The notes under the pieces were generated by a model. The model was not told the DNA's origin. It saw only the letters and a program-made list of their open reading frames with translations, and did no database searches. A DNA stretch of 64,000 nucleotides from the NCBI RefSeq assembly GCF_001570485.1, contig NZ_BCTA01000028.1, positions 248,001 through 312,000 on the forward strand, in the 5' to 3' direction. The stretch's first letter is position 1, and every line of letters begins with the position of its first letter. This stretch comes from Mycolicibacterium novocastrense (GTDB lineage Bacteria > Actinomycetota > Actinomycetes > Mycobacteriales > Mycobacteriaceae). The position numbers were made by a program, and so were the translations under genes. Below, one piece after another: positions 8,883 through 20,773 of this stretch.

Positions 8883-9773
8883 CTAACCCCTGAAGCCGGG
8901 CCCGCGGCGGCGCAGGTAGCGCTCGAACTCGGCGGCCAGCGCGTCGCCGTCGATTTTTCCTAGCGCCTCGGTCATGTCGACCTCGGCATCGCCGCGTTCC
9001 TCCAGCGACTGCACGTACTCGGCGATCTCGTCGTCCTCGGCGGTCATCTCCGAAACCGCCTGCTCCCACTCCTCGGCGGCGGTCGGCAGGTCGGCCAGCG
9101 GCACCTCGATGTCGAGCACATCCTCGACGCGACGCAGCAGGGCGACCGTCGCCTTCGGGCTCGGCGGCTGGGAAACGTAATGGGGCACCGCGGCCCAGAA
9201 CGTCACCGCCGGAATCCCGGCCTGCACGCACGCGTCCTGGAACACGCCGGCGATGCCGGTCGGGCCTTCGTACCGCGTCTCCTCCAACCCGAACACCGCT
9301 GCGGAATCCGACGAGTAGGCCGCACCCGACACCGGCACCGGCCGGGTGTGGGGCGTATCGGCCAGAAGGGCGCCGAGGATGACGACGGTCTGCACGTTGA
9401 GCTTGTCGGCGATGGCCAACAACTCCGAGCAGAACGTGCGCCAGCGCATGTTGGGCTCAACGCCGTGCATCAGCACGATGTCACGGTCGGAACCGGGCGG
9501 ACGGCAGTGCGAGATCCGCATCGACGGCCACACCAGTTCCCGCGTGACCCCGTCGACCTGCCTGATCACCGGCCGGTTCACCTGGTAGTCGTAGTAAGCC
9601 TCGTCATCGATCTCGACGATCGTCTCGGCTTCCCAGATCGCGTCGAGGTGCTCCACCGCATCGCTGGCCGCATCGCCGGCGTCGTTCCAGCCTTCGAACG
9701 CCGCGACGACGATCGTGTCGTTGAGTTCGGGCAGGTCGGGCGGTCTCAAACCGCTCGCATCCGACAAGGTCAC
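8883..9773 (-). CDS. PAC2 family protein (proteasome assembly chaperone-like fold; Rv2125-like)
   Basis: About 296 residues of the PAC2 family, which shares its fold with eukaryotic proteasome assembly chaperone 2; the role in actinobacteria is not established. Recognised by DTIVVAAFEGWNDAGDAASDAVEHL, the central VDGVTRELVWPSMRI, HGVEPNMRWRTF, VILGALLADTPHTRPVPV and FWAAVPHYV blocks. The C-terminus is acidic with a final RRRGPGFRG. A GTG at 9773 is preferred because homologues begin near TLSDASG; the open frame extends to 10004 but the added residues look non-coding. It converges with the SDR (3-base gap) and diverges from metH. Proximity to a bacterial proteasome locus 17 kb away is probably coincidental. 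Confidence 0.85.
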   Translation of the reverse strand: MTLSDASGLRPPDLPELNDTIVVAAFEGWNDAGDAASDAVEHLDAIWEAETIVEIDDEAYYDYQVNRPVIRQVDGVTRELVWPSMRISHCRPPGSDRDIVLMHGVEPNMRWRTFCSELLAIADKLNVQTVVILGALLADTPHTRPVPVSGAAYSSDSAAVFGLEETRYEGPTGIAGVFQDACVQAGIPAVTFWAAVPHYVSQPPSPKATVALLRRVEDVLDIEVPLADLPTAAEEWEQAVSEMTAEDDEIAEYVQSLEERGDAEVDMTEALGKIDGDALAAEFERYLRRRGPGFRG

Positions 9774-9854
9774 AACGCCAGCGTAAGCCCTTATGAGCGG
9801 GTAGGAGCGCCATCGCCACACGTGCTGACTTGATTCGCCGACTACCCTGGATCC

Positions 9855-9977
9855 GTGGCTGATGGAAAGGATCGCGCCGACACGACCGATTTGCTCGACA
9901 CCCTGGTGATCGGTGGCGGCGCGATGTGTACCCGGCTTCCCGCCGAGACGAAATACGCTCGGCGGCAATCTGGTTGA
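9855..9977 (+). CDS. Possible 40-aa leaderless small ORF
   Basis: A GTG at 9855 lies six bases after TACCCT (9843-9848), the same arrangement seen for leaderless genes elsewhere in this window, and opens a 40-codon frame ending with TGA at 9975. The peptide (start VADGKDRADTTDLLD) has no recognisable domain. An eight-base inverted repeat falls within it. It may be a small protein, a regulatory upstream frame or chance. Confidence 0.2.
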   Translation: MADGKDRADTTDLLDTLVIGGGAMCTRLPAETKYARRQSG

Positions 9978-10064
9978 CCAAGGTGTCGACGACAGTGCCG
10001 ACAAGATGCGCCGACTCGATCGCCGCGTCGAGGCGGGCGTCCGAAAATCGGTTGGATGACAACG

Positions 10065-10070
10065 TAGACT
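10065..10070 (+). promoter_or_regulatory. Probable -10 element of metH
   Basis: TAGACT at 10065-10070 predicts transcription from about 10076-10078, which is exactly where the first riboswitch helix begins (10077). The upstream -35 region is poor, as usual in mycobacteria. Confidence 0.6.
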
Positions 10071-10076
10071 TTCCCT

Positions 10077-10160
10077 GTCGAGAGGCGTTGCAACGGATTC
10101 CGGTCTTCACCGCTATCCGCCACGCTCGGCAGACTCAAGGACGCCTTCCTCAGGGAAGGA
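10077..10160 (+). ncRNA. S-adenosylhomocysteine (SAH) riboswitch, metH leader
   Basis: The leader of metH folds as expected for the SAH aptamer. P1: 10077-10082 (GUCGAG) pairs with 10125-10130 (CUCGGC). Between them stand the conserved GAGGCGUUGCAAC and CCGCCACGCUCGG stretches, with P2 CGGAU (10094-10098) paired to AUCCG (10115-10119). A pseudoknot pairs AGGCGU (10083-10088) with ACGCCU (10141-10146). CCUUCC (10144-10149) can alternatively pair with GGAAGG (10154-10159), hiding the Shine-Dalgarno of metH (AAGGAG, ATG at 10167). The pseudoknot uses part of CCUUCC, so SAH binding should release the ribosome binding site: a translational ON switch. The family is known to control SAH-removing and methionine-cycle genes including metH. 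Confidence 0.85.
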
Positions 10161-10166
10161 GCTCGC

Positions 10167-13916
<3,750 letters not shown>

Positions 13917-14612
13917 ATGGGGGAGGCGCTGTGCGCGGTCCTCTTCGACATGGACGGCACCCTTGTCGATTCCGAGAAACTGTGGGACGTCTCGCTGGCG
14001 GCGCTGTACACCGAACTCGGCGGCGACCTGAGCCCGCAGGTGCGCGAAGCGCTGGTCGGTGGCTCGGCCGAAGACACCATCAGGACCGTGTACACCGATC
14101 TCGGTCTCGAGCAGGATCCGCGCGCCATGGCCGAATCGAGCCGATGGTTGCACGATTACACCGCCGAGTTGTTCGAGAACGGGCTGCCGTGGTGTGACGG
14201 TGCTCAAGAATTGCTCGAAGAGCTTGCCGCGGAAGACGTTCCGATGGCTCTGGTCACCAACACGCTGCGTACGTTGACCGATAAGGCGTTGAACAGCATT
14301 GGTGCGCATTACTTTTCGGCGACGGTCTGCGCTGACGAGGTGGCTCGCGGCAAACCCGCGCCCGACGTGTACGAGTGCGCGGCGGCGCTGCTGGGCTTCG
14401 ATCCGATCGCGTGTCTGGCGGTCGAAGACTCCGTTACCGGCTCGGCGGCCGCCGAGCGTGCCGGATGCCCGGTGCTGGTGGTACCCAACGACGTAGCGGT
14501 ACCCCCCGGGCCACGCCGACGCCAGGTTTCCTCACTCGCCGGGCTGGGCGCGCAGGACCTTCGCCGGGTCCATTCCGAACTGGTGACGAGGCCAGGAGAA
14601 CGCACCGCCTGA
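13917..14612 (+). CDS. HAD-superfamily hydrolase, phosphatase type
   Basis: 231-residue HAD subfamily IA phosphatase. Motif I is LFDMDGTLVDSE (nucleophile Asp11 and acid/base Asp13), motif II lies in MALVTNTLRTL, motif III lysine is in ARGKPAPDVY and motif IV is CLAVEDSVTG. The cap domain is helical (about 17-80). Such enzymes dephosphorylate sugar phosphates or similar small molecules; the substrate is unknown. Its ATG begins immediately after the metH TGA, so it is co-transcribed with metH and possibly shares riboswitch-controlled transcription. About 20 residues past the fold are rich in arginine and proline and probably flexible. Confidence 0.92.
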   Translation: MGEALCAVLFDMDGTLVDSEKLWDVSLAALYTELGGDLSPQVREALVGGSAEDTIRTVYTDLGLEQDPRAMAESSRWLHDYTAELFENGLPWCDGAQELLEELAAEDVPMALVTNTLRTLTDKALNSIGAHYFSATVCADEVARGKPAPDVYECAAALLGFDPIACLAVEDSVTGSAAAERAGCPVLVVPNDVAVPPGPRRRQVSSLAGLGAQDLRRVHSELVTRPGERTA

Positions 14613-14669
14613 CCACCGGTCTGTGATTGAATGTGACGTCCATCACGCGATGCTGTGGAAAGGTCTCAC

Positions 14670-16127
14670 ATGACTCACGGACCCGCTGGTGACTCCTCGA
14701 CAGGTGTGGATTACGAGGACTCCGAACACAGCGGTCGCGTCGTCCTCATCGCGTCCGTGGCCGCGCTCGGCGGCCTGCTGTTCGGCTACGACAGCGCGGT
14801 CATCAACGGCGCGGTCGCGGCGGTCGAGGACCACTTCCAGACCACCAAGGCGGTGACGGGCGTCGCTGTTGCGGCGGCCCTGATCGGCGCCGCGATGGGT
14901 GCGGTGGTCGCCGGCCGGCTGGCCGACAAGATCGGCCGGCTGTCGGTGATGAAGATCGCCGCGCTGCTGTTCTTCATCAGCGCCTTCGGCACCGGCCTGG
15001 CGACCAACGTCTGGATGTTCGGGCTCTTCCGTGTCGTGGGCGGTATCGGTGTCGGCGTGGCCTCGGTGATCGCACCGGCCTACATCGCCGAAACCTCACC
15101 ACCGCGGATCCGGGGCAGGTTGGGCTCCCTGCAACAGCTGGCCATCGTCACCGGCATCTTCGTCTCGCTGGCAATCGATGCGCTGCTGGCCCACCTCGCC
15201 GGCGGGTCGCGCGAGGAACTCTGGCTAGGGCTGCCCGCGTGGCGCTGGATGTTTCTCGTGATGGCGGTGCCCGCCGTGGTCTACGGCGTGCTGGCGTTCA
15301 CGATTCCCGAATCGCCGCGTTATCTCGTTGCCACATACCGTATTCCGGAGGCCCGGCGAGTCCTGTCGAGGCTGTTGGGGGAGAAGAACCTCGAACTGAC
15401 GATCACCCGCATCAAGGATTCGCTGAAGTCGGAGACACCGCCGTCGTGGCGCGATCTGCGCAAGCCGACCGGAGGGCTTTATGCCATCGTCTGGGTCGGT
15501 GTGCTGCTGTCGGTGTTCCAGCAGTTCGTCGGCATCAACGTGATCTTCTACTACTCGAACGTGTTGTGGGAGGCCGTCGGCTTCGGGGAGGGCCAGGCGT
15601 TCCTGATCACCGTGATCACCTCGGTCACCAATATCGTCACCACCCTGATCGCCATCGCGCTGATCGACAAGGTCGGCCGCAAGCCGTTGCTGTTGGTCGG
15701 GTCGACGGGCATGGCCATCACGCTCGGCACGATGGCGATCCTCTTCGGCACGGCGCCGGTGGTCGACGGCCAGCCGAGCCTGGATGGAATCGCCGGCCCG
15801 ATAGCGCTGGTGGCCGCGAACCTCTTCGTGGTCTCGTTCGGCATGTCGTGGGGTCCGGTGGTCTGGGTGCTGCTCGGTGAGATGTTCCCGAACCGCATCC
15901 GCGGCGCCGCGCTGGGCCTGGCCGCCGCAGCGCAGTGGATCGCCAACTGCGCGATCACGGCGTCGTTCCCCGCACTCGGTGACTTCTCACTCGGCGTCGC
16001 CTACGGTTTCTACGCCATCTGCGCGGTGCTGTCGTTCCTGTTCGTGTGGAAGTACGTCGAAGAAACCAAGGGCAAGCACCTCGAAGACATGGGCAACGAG
16101 GCCGCACCGCAGCAGGAGGCCGTCTGA
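14670..16127 (+). CDS. MFS sugar porter, probable glucose permease (GlcP-like)
   Basis: Twelve-helix proton-coupled sugar transporter, 485 aa. Sugar-porter signatures: GGLLFGYDSAVINGA in helix 1, GRLADKIGR in loop 2-3, APAYIAETSPPRIRGRLGS (a close match to the PROSITE sugar transport pattern), PESPRYL in the central loop, QQFVGINVIFYYS in helix 7, and DKVGRKPLLLVGS. M. smegmatis has a glucose permease of this class (GlcP), which this resembles; substrate is inferred. The ATG at 14670 has a GGAAAGG ribosome binding site six bases upstream; the in-frame start at 14655 lacks one. The stop codon overlaps the start of the flavoprotein gene. Confidence 0.9.
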   Translation: MTHGPAGDSSTGVDYEDSEHSGRVVLIASVAALGGLLFGYDSAVINGAVAAVEDHFQTTKAVTGVAVAAALIGAAMGAVVAGRLADKIGRLSVMKIAALLFFISAFGTGLATNVWMFGLFRVVGGIGVGVASVIAPAYIAETSPPRIRGRLGSLQQLAIVTGIFVSLAIDALLAHLAGGSREELWLGLPAWRWMFLVMAVPAVVYGVLAFTIPESPRYLVATYRIPEARRVLSRLLGEKNLELTITRIKDSLKSETPPSWRDLRKPTGGLYAIVWVGVLLSVFQQFVGINVIFYYSNVLWEAVGFGEGQAFLITVITSVTNIVTTLIAIALIDKVGRKPLLLVGSTGMAITLGTMAILFGTAPVVDGQPSLDGIAGPIALVAANLFVVSFGMSWGPVVWVLLGEMFPNRIRGAALGLAAAAQWIANCAITASFPALGDFSLGVAYGFYAICAVLSFLFVWKYVEETKGKHLEDMGNEAAPQQEAV

Positions 16128-17659
16128 CCGGCATCGAGGAGTCGGTCGACGTACTCGTCGCCGGCTCCGCAGGGGCGCTGGCCGGAGCCTATACCGCTGC
16201 GCGGGAGGGACTTTCGGTCGCGATCGTGGAGGCCACCGACCGCTTCGGCGGTACGTTCGCCTACTCCGGGGGCGGGGGATTGTGGTATCCGTGCAACGCG
16301 GTGCTCGCCCGCGCCGGATGCGACGACACGATCGAGGAGGCGCTGCGCTACTACCGCGAGGTCGTCGGCGACCGCACACCCGCGGCGCTTCAGGAGACCT
16401 ACGTCCGCGGCGGCGCGGCGCTGATCGACTACCTCGAACGCGACGAGCACTTCGCGTTCAAAATCCTGCCGTGGCCGGACTACTACAGTTCGGCGGCCGG
16501 GGCCCGCAACGACGGCATGCGCCACATCGTCTCCAAGGCGCTACCCGACGAGCGTCTCGGTCGCTTCGCGGGTCTGGTCCGCGGGCCGCTGGACCATGAG
16601 CGCCTCGGGGCGCCGCAGCCCGATCTGCTCACCGGCGGGCGCGCGCTGGTCGGACGGTTCCTGTGGGCGATGGCCGACAGCCCCGCCGTGACCGCCCATT
16701 TGTCCACCACGCTCGTCGAGTTGGTCGTCGAGGCCGGCCGCGTGGTCGGCGCGGTCGTCGACCACGACGGTGAGCGCCGCACGATCGCGGCGCGGCGCGG
16801 GGTGCTGCTCGCCACGGGCGGATTCGAGCAGAACGCCGACATGCGGACCGAGTACGGCGTCGGAGGAAGCGCCCGCGACACCATGGGCGCCCCGGCCAAC
16901 ACGGGGTTGGCGCATCGGGCGGCGATCGCCGTCGGGGCGGGCGTGGACCTGATGGACCAGGCGTGGTGGTCCCCGGGGCTGATCCATCCGGACGGCCGTG
17001 CGGCGTTCGCGTTGTGCTTCACCGGCGGTATCTTCGTCGACCGGTTCGGCCGCCGCTTCGCCAACGAGTCGGCGGCCTACGACCGGCTGGGCCGCGCGAT
17101 CCTGGCGGCGATGCGCGACGGTACAGTCGGGTCGCGGTACTGGATGGTCTACGACAGCCGAACCGGCGAGCAGCCGCCCGTGATGGCCACCAACGTGTCG
17201 TTCTCGCCGACCGATCAGTACCGGGCCGAGGGACTGTGGGTGCAGGGTGACACGCTGGCCGCGCTTGCCGACCAGATCGATGTTCCGGCAAAGCAATTGG
17301 AGGACACCGTGCGCCGGTTCAACGAGTTCGCGGCGCGCGGTGTCGACGAGGACTTCGGTCGCGGCGGCGAATCCTTCGACCGTGCCTTCACCGGTGGCGC
17401 GTCACCGCTGGTGCCGATCGACACCCCGCCCTACCGCGCGGCGGCGTTCGGCGTCTCGGACCTCGGCACCAAGGGCGGTCTGCGCACCGATGTCGACGCC
17501 CGCGTCCTGGATACCTCCGACCGGCCCATTCCGGGGCTGTACGCGGCAGGCAACACGATGGCGGCCGTTTCGGGCGAGACCTACCCCGGCGGCGGGAACC
17601 CGATCGGGGCGTCGCTGTTGTTCAGCCACCGCGCCGCGCTGCACATGGCGCGTACGTGA
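16124..17659 (+). CDS. FAD-binding dehydrogenase, KstD/fumarate reductase-like
   Basis: About 511 residues of the FAD-binding-2 family that includes 3-ketosteroid dehydrogenases. The dinucleotide fold at the N-terminus reads VLVAGSAGALAGAYTA...VAIVEA, with GSAGALAG where GxGxxG is usual; the C-terminal FAD motif is GLYAAGNTMAAVSGETYPGGG followed by NPIGASLLFS. Start codon: no ATG or GTG lies near the fold; a CTG at 16124 overlapping the permease stop (CTGA), four bases after a perfect AGGAGG, is the best candidate. A GTG at 16046 would overlap the permease by 82 bases. Coupling to a sugar permease is odd for a steroid enzyme, so the substrate is open. Confidence 0.85.
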   Translation: MTGIEESVDVLVAGSAGALAGAYTAAREGLSVAIVEATDRFGGTFAYSGGGGLWYPCNAVLARAGCDDTIEEALRYYREVVGDRTPAALQETYVRGGAALIDYLERDEHFAFKILPWPDYYSSAAGARNDGMRHIVSKALPDERLGRFAGLVRGPLDHERLGAPQPDLLTGGRALVGRFLWAMADSPAVTAHLSTTLVELVVEAGRVVGAVVDHDGERRTIAARRGVLLATGGFEQNADMRTEYGVGGSARDTMGAPANTGLAHRAAIAVGAGVDLMDQAWWSPGLIHPDGRAAFALCFTGGIFVDRFGRRFANESAAYDRLGRAILAAMRDGTVGSRYWMVYDSRTGEQPPVMATNVSFSPTDQYRAEGLWVQGDTLAALADQIDVPAKQLEDTVRRFNEFAARGVDEDFGRGGESFDRAFTGGASPLVPIDTPPYRAAAFGVSDLGTKGGLRTDVDARVLDTSDRPIPGLYAAGNTMAAVSGETYPGGGNPIGASLLFSHRAALHMART

Positions 17660-17698
17660 GGGGTGCGGGCAAACCGGCGTGACCCGGCGGGTGCGAGC

Positions 17699-17980
17699 GT
17701 GACACAATCGCGAGCCGTGAAGACCTTCGACGCCCTGTTCGCTGAGCTCAGCGAACGCGCCCGGACCCGCCCCGCCGGTAGCGGCACCGTCGCCGCTCTG
17801 GACGGAGGCATCCACGGGATCGGCAAGAAGATCCTCGAGGAGGCCGGTGAGGTGTGGCTGGCGGCCGAACACGAAAGCGATGACGCCCTCGCCGAAGAGA
17901 TCAGCCAGCTCCTGTACTGGACCCAGGTGCTGATGCTCTCGCGCGGCCTCACCCTCGACGACGTTTACGGGAAGCTCTGA
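17699..17980 (+). CDS. hisE: Phosphoribosyl-ATP pyrophosphatase
   Basis: Second step of histidine synthesis: hydrolyses PR-ATP to PR-AMP. The all-helical protein shows the MazG-like metal-binding pattern [17 protein letters not shown] followed by [16 protein letters not shown]. With GTG 17699 as start it has 93 residues, the same as M. tuberculosis HisE. A second in-frame GTG at 17717 (VKTFDALF) lies eight bases after CACAAT, so a shorter leaderless form of 87 residues is possible. The stop overlaps the hisG ATG by one base (TGATG), and the hisE-hisG pair is standard for mycobacteria. Confidence 0.95.
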   Translation: MTQSRAVKTFDALFAELSERARTRPAGSGTVAALDGGIHGIGKKILEEAGEVWLAAEHESDDALAEEISQLLYWTQVLMLSRGLTLDDVYGKL

Positions 17981-18831
17981 TGTCTGCTCTTCGCGTCGCC
18001 GTACCCAACAAGGGCACACTCTCCGAACCCGCGAGCGAGATCCTCTCCGAGGCCGGTTACCGGCGCCGCACGGACACGAAGGACCTGACGGTCGTCGACC
18101 CGGCCAACAATGTCGAGTTCTTCTTCCTGCGACCCAAGGACATTGCGATCTACGTCGGATCAGGGCAGCTGGATTTCGGGATCACCGGCCGCGATCTGGC
18201 CGCCGAATCGGATGCGCCGGTGCGGGAGCGGTTGGCGTTGGGCTTCGGCTCGTCGTCGTTCCGGTACGCCGGTCCGGCCGGACGCGATTGGCGGGTGGAG
18301 GATCTGGCGGGTAAACGGATCGCGACCGCGTTTCCGAACCTGGTCCGAAAAGACCTGGCGGCCCATGGGATCGAGGCGACGGTGATCCGGCTCGACGGCG
18401 CGGTGGAGATCTCGGTGCAACTCGGCGTGGCCGACGCGATCGCCGACGTGGTGGGCTCCGGCCGCACGCTCGGGCTGCACAACCTCGTCGCATTCGGCGA
18501 TTCCCTGTGTGACTCCGAGGCGGTGCTGATCGAGCGGGACGGCGCGCCCGACAGTCCCACCGGCGCGCAGTTGGTGGCCCGCGTGCAGGGTGTGGTTCGC
18601 GGCCAGCAGTACCTGATGCTCGATTACGACTGCCCGCGCAGCGTCCTCGACAGGGCGACTGCGGTGACCCCCGGACTGGAGTCGCCGACGATCGCTCCGC
18701 TCGCCGACCCGGCGTGGGTGGCGGTGCGGGCTTTGGTGCCGCGTCGCGACGTCAACAAGATCATGGATGAACTCGCCGCCATCGGCGCCAAGGCGATCCT
18801 GGCCTCCGACATCCGATTCTGCCGCCTCTGA
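17980..18831 (+). CDS. hisG: ATP phosphoribosyltransferase, long form
   Basis: First, committed enzyme of histidine synthesis: ATP + PRPP to phosphoribosyl-ATP. It is the long (283 aa) self-regulated form. The catalytic part has [13 protein letters not shown] at the start, [14 protein letters not shown] and the PRPP-binding [26 protein letters not shown]; the C-terminal ACT-like domain ([26 protein letters not shown]) binds histidine for feedback inhibition. It is translated from an ATG overlapping the hisE stop. No attenuator or T-box is visible before hisE. Confidence 0.97.
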   Translation: MSALRVAVPNKGTLSEPASEILSEAGYRRRTDTKDLTVVDPANNVEFFFLRPKDIAIYVGSGQLDFGITGRDLAAESDAPVRERLALGFGSSSFRYAGPAGRDWRVEDLAGKRIATAFPNLVRKDLAAHGIEATVIRLDGAVEISVQLGVADAIADVVGSGRTLGLHNLVAFGDSLCDSEAVLIERDGAPDSPTGAQLVARVQGVVRGQQYLMLDYDCPRSVLDRATAVTPGLESPTIAPLADPAWVAVRALVPRRDVNKIMDELAAIGAKAILASDIRFCRL

Positions 18832-18860
18832 TTCGACGGGAACCCGCGCGGCCTGCGTGT

Positions 18861-18866
18861 TAGCGT
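18861..18866 (+). promoter_or_regulatory. Possible -10 element of the DUF4126 gene
   Basis: TAGCGT would start transcription near 18873, giving a leader of about 22 bases with a strong GGAGGT ribosome binding site (18885-18890) before the ATG at 18895. The element CCGGAGGTC occurs twice in this short leader. Confidence 0.4.
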
Positions 18867-18894
18867 CCGGAGGTCCACAACACCGGAGGTCGCC

Positions 18895-19377
18895 ATGACG
18901 CAGGTCCTGATTCTGGTTCTCGCAATGCTGATCGGCGTCATCGCTGGCCTGCGCGCACTCACCGCCCCCGCGGTGGTGTCCTGGGGCGCCCTGCTCGGGT
19001 GGATCGACGTGGACGGGAAATGGTCGGAGTGGATGGCGCATCCGATCACCGTCACCGTGCTGACCATCTTCCTGCTCGTCGAACTGGTCACCGATCAGCT
19101 GCCGAACACCCCCAGCCGTAAGACGGCGCCGCAGTTCATCACCCGGCTCATCATGGGTGCCTTCGCCGGTGCGGTGATCGGCAGTGCGTACTTCCACACG
19201 TTCAGTGCGCTCGGCGCAGGCGTCATCGGCGCGGTGCTCGGCACGATGGGCGGCGCGGCGGCACGTCAACGCTTCGCTGATCTGCGCAACGGTCAGGACC
19301 GCCCGGGCGCGATCCTCGAGGACGTCGTCGCGGTCGGCGGCGGCTTCCTGATCGCGTTCCTGGTCAGCCTGGTGTGA
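18895..19377 (+). CDS. DUF4126 family membrane protein (Rv2120c-like)
   Basis: 160-residue integral membrane protein of unknown function. Hydrophobic helices are seen at about 2-24, 48-66 (VTVLTIFLLVELV), 82-100 (MGAFAGAVIGSAY), 105-125 (GAGVIGAVLGTMGGAAA) and the C-terminal 15 residues. The glycine-rich helices and the loop DQLPNTPSRKTAPQF are typical of DUF4126. A good SD (GGAGGT) lies four bases before the ATG. The next gene starts five bases after the stop, so they probably share an mRNA. Confidence 0.88.
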   Translation: MTQVLILVLAMLIGVIAGLRALTAPAVVSWGALLGWIDVDGKWSEWMAHPITVTVLTIFLLVELVTDQLPNTPSRKTAPQFITRLIMGAFAGAVIGSAYFHTFSALGAGVIGAVLGTMGGAAARQRFADLRNGQDRPGAILEDVVAVGGGFLIAFLVSLV

Positions 19378-19381
19378 ACAG

Positions 19382-20773
19382 ATGCCGTCTGAACTGGCTG
19401 AAGTGACAGAACGATTCGACGCGATCATCATCGGCGCCGGACAGGCCGGACCACCCCTGGCGGGCCGGCTCACCGAGGCGGGGCAGACGGTCGCGGTGAT
19501 CGAACGCAAACTCGTCGGCGGGACGTGCGTGAACTATGGATGCATCCCGACCAAGACGCTGGTTGCCAGCGCGCACGCCGCCCATCTTGCCCGCCGCGGC
19601 GCCGAATACGGCGTCAGCACAGGCGATATCCGCGTCGACATGGCGAAGGTCAAGGCACGCAAGGACAAGATCGTGCTCGGCGACCGCGACGGCGTCGAGT
19701 CCTGGCTCGACGGCATGGACGGATGCACGTTCATCCGCGGCCACGCCCGATTCTCCGATCCGCACACGATCCGAGTCGACGACCGGGTGCTGTCTGCGGA
19801 CAGGATCTTTCTCAACGTCGGCGGTCGCGCCGTCGCACCCGATATGCGCGGGCTCGCCGACATCGATTACCTGACCAACGTCGGCATTCTCGAGCTCGAC
19901 ACGGTTCCCGAACATCTCGTCATCATCGGCGGTAGCTACATCGCGCTGGAGTTCGCGCAGATGTACCGGCGTTTCGGCGCCGGGGTCACCGTCGTCGAGA
20001 AGGGACCACGGTTGACCTCGCGCGAGGACGAGGACGTCTCGGCCGCGGTCAAAGACATCCTGCAAGCCGAGGGCATCGACGTCGTCCTCGGTGCCGACGC
20101 GATCCGATTCACCAAGACCGACAGCGGCTTCGAGGTCATCCCGAGTGACGGCGCGGTGCCCATCGCGGGAACCCATCTGCTCGTCGCGGTCGGCCGCACC
20201 CCGAACACCGACGACCTTGGGCTGGAGAATGCCGGGGTCGAAACCGACAGCCGCGGCTACATCGTCGTCGACGATCAGCTGCGCACCAACGTCGAACACA
20301 TCTGGGCCATGGGTGACTGCAACGGCAAGGGCGCGTTCACGCACACGTCGTACAACGACTTCGAGATCGTCGCGGCGAACCTGCTCGACGACGACCCGCG
20401 ACGTGTCAGCGACCGCATCACCACGTACGCGCTCTACATCGACCCGCCGCTGGGCCGCGCCGGTCTGACCGAGGCCCAGGTGCGCGAGTCGGGCCGAAAG
20501 GCGTTGGTGGGCAAGCGCCCGATGACGCGGGTCGGCCGCGCGGTGGAAAAGGGCGAGACGCAGGGCTTCATGAAGGTGGTCGTCGACGCCGAGACCGAGC
20601 AGATCCTCGGCGCGGCGATCCTCGGCGTCGGCGGCGACGAAGTGATCCACTCGATCCTCGACATCATGACCGCCAAGAAGCCCTACACCGCGATCTCACG
20701 CACGATGCACATCCATCCGACGGTCAGCGAGTTGGTGCCTACGATGCTGCAGGAGATGACGCCGCTGCAGTGA
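19382..20773 (+). CDS. Class I pyridine nucleotide-disulfide oxidoreductase (mercuric/dihydrolipoamide reductase-like)
   Basis: 463-residue FAD flavoprotein with a redox-active disulfide. Order: FAD fold IIGAGQAGPPLAGRLTEAG, active site GGTCVNYGCIPTKT (disulfide C-x4-C), NAD(P) fold IIGGSYIALEFAQMY, second FAD motif IWAMGDCNGKG, and the dimer domain ending with HIHPTVSELVPTML, which supplies the His-Glu pair of the partner active site. It lacks an N-terminal heavy-metal domain and a C-terminal Cys pair, so it is not a classical MerA; the natural substrate (quinone, disulfide or other) is unknown. It follows the DUF4126 gene by five bases and its end overlaps a convergent flavoprotein gene by 35 bases. 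Confidence 0.9.
   Translation: MPSELAEVTERFDAIIIGAGQAGPPLAGRLTEAGQTVAVIERKLVGGTCVNYGCIPTKTLVASAHAAHLARRGAEYGVSTGDIRVDMAKVKARKDKIVLGDRDGVESWLDGMDGCTFIRGHARFSDPHTIRVDDRVLSADRIFLNVGGRAVAPDMRGLADIDYLTNVGILELDTVPEHLVIIGGSYIALEFAQMYRRFGAGVTVVEKGPRLTSREDEDVSAAVKDILQAEGIDVVLGADAIRFTKTDSGFEVIPSDGAVPIAGTHLLVAVGRTPNTDDLGLENAGVETDSRGYIVVDDQLRTNVEHIWAMGDCNGKGAFTHTSYNDFEIVAANLLDDDPRRVSDRITTYALYIDPPLGRAGLTEAQVRESGRKALVGKRPMTRVGRAVEKGETQGFMKVVVDAETEQILGAAILGVGGDEVIHSILDIMTAKKPYTAISRTMHIHPTVSELVPTMLQEMTPLQ

Larger units (their letters stand above)
9774..10076. other. Intergenic region between the PAC2 gene and metH
   Basis: 303 bases without a convincing gene. It contains an eight-base inverted repeat (9940-9947 with 9958-9965, ten-base loop), a possible 40-codon reading frame at 9855-9977 listed separately, and, at its right end, the metH promoter. 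No transposon, PE/PPE remnant or tRNA was recognised, although M. tuberculosis has a PE_PGRS gene next to Rv2125. Confidence 0.6.

Noticed and set aside
9940..9965. Inverted repeat considered as an intrinsic terminator
   Set aside because: No U-run follows and it lies between divergent genes, where no terminator is expected.
9604..10110. 168-codon minus-strand frame opposite the metH leader
   Set aside because: It runs through the riboswitch and overlaps the PAC2 gene in another frame; the sequence shows no recognisable domain and its codon use is unlike the neighbours.
10077..10160. Cobalamin or SAM riboswitch considered for the metH leader
   Set aside because: No B12 box or SAM-type four-way junction is visible; the pairing pattern and conserved bases fit the SAH aptamer.
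19382..20773. Mercuric reductase (MerA) or mycothione reductase
   Set aside because: No N-terminal metal-binding domain or C-terminal Cys pair, and the active site and neighbours do not single out either; left as a general disulfide oxidoreductase.
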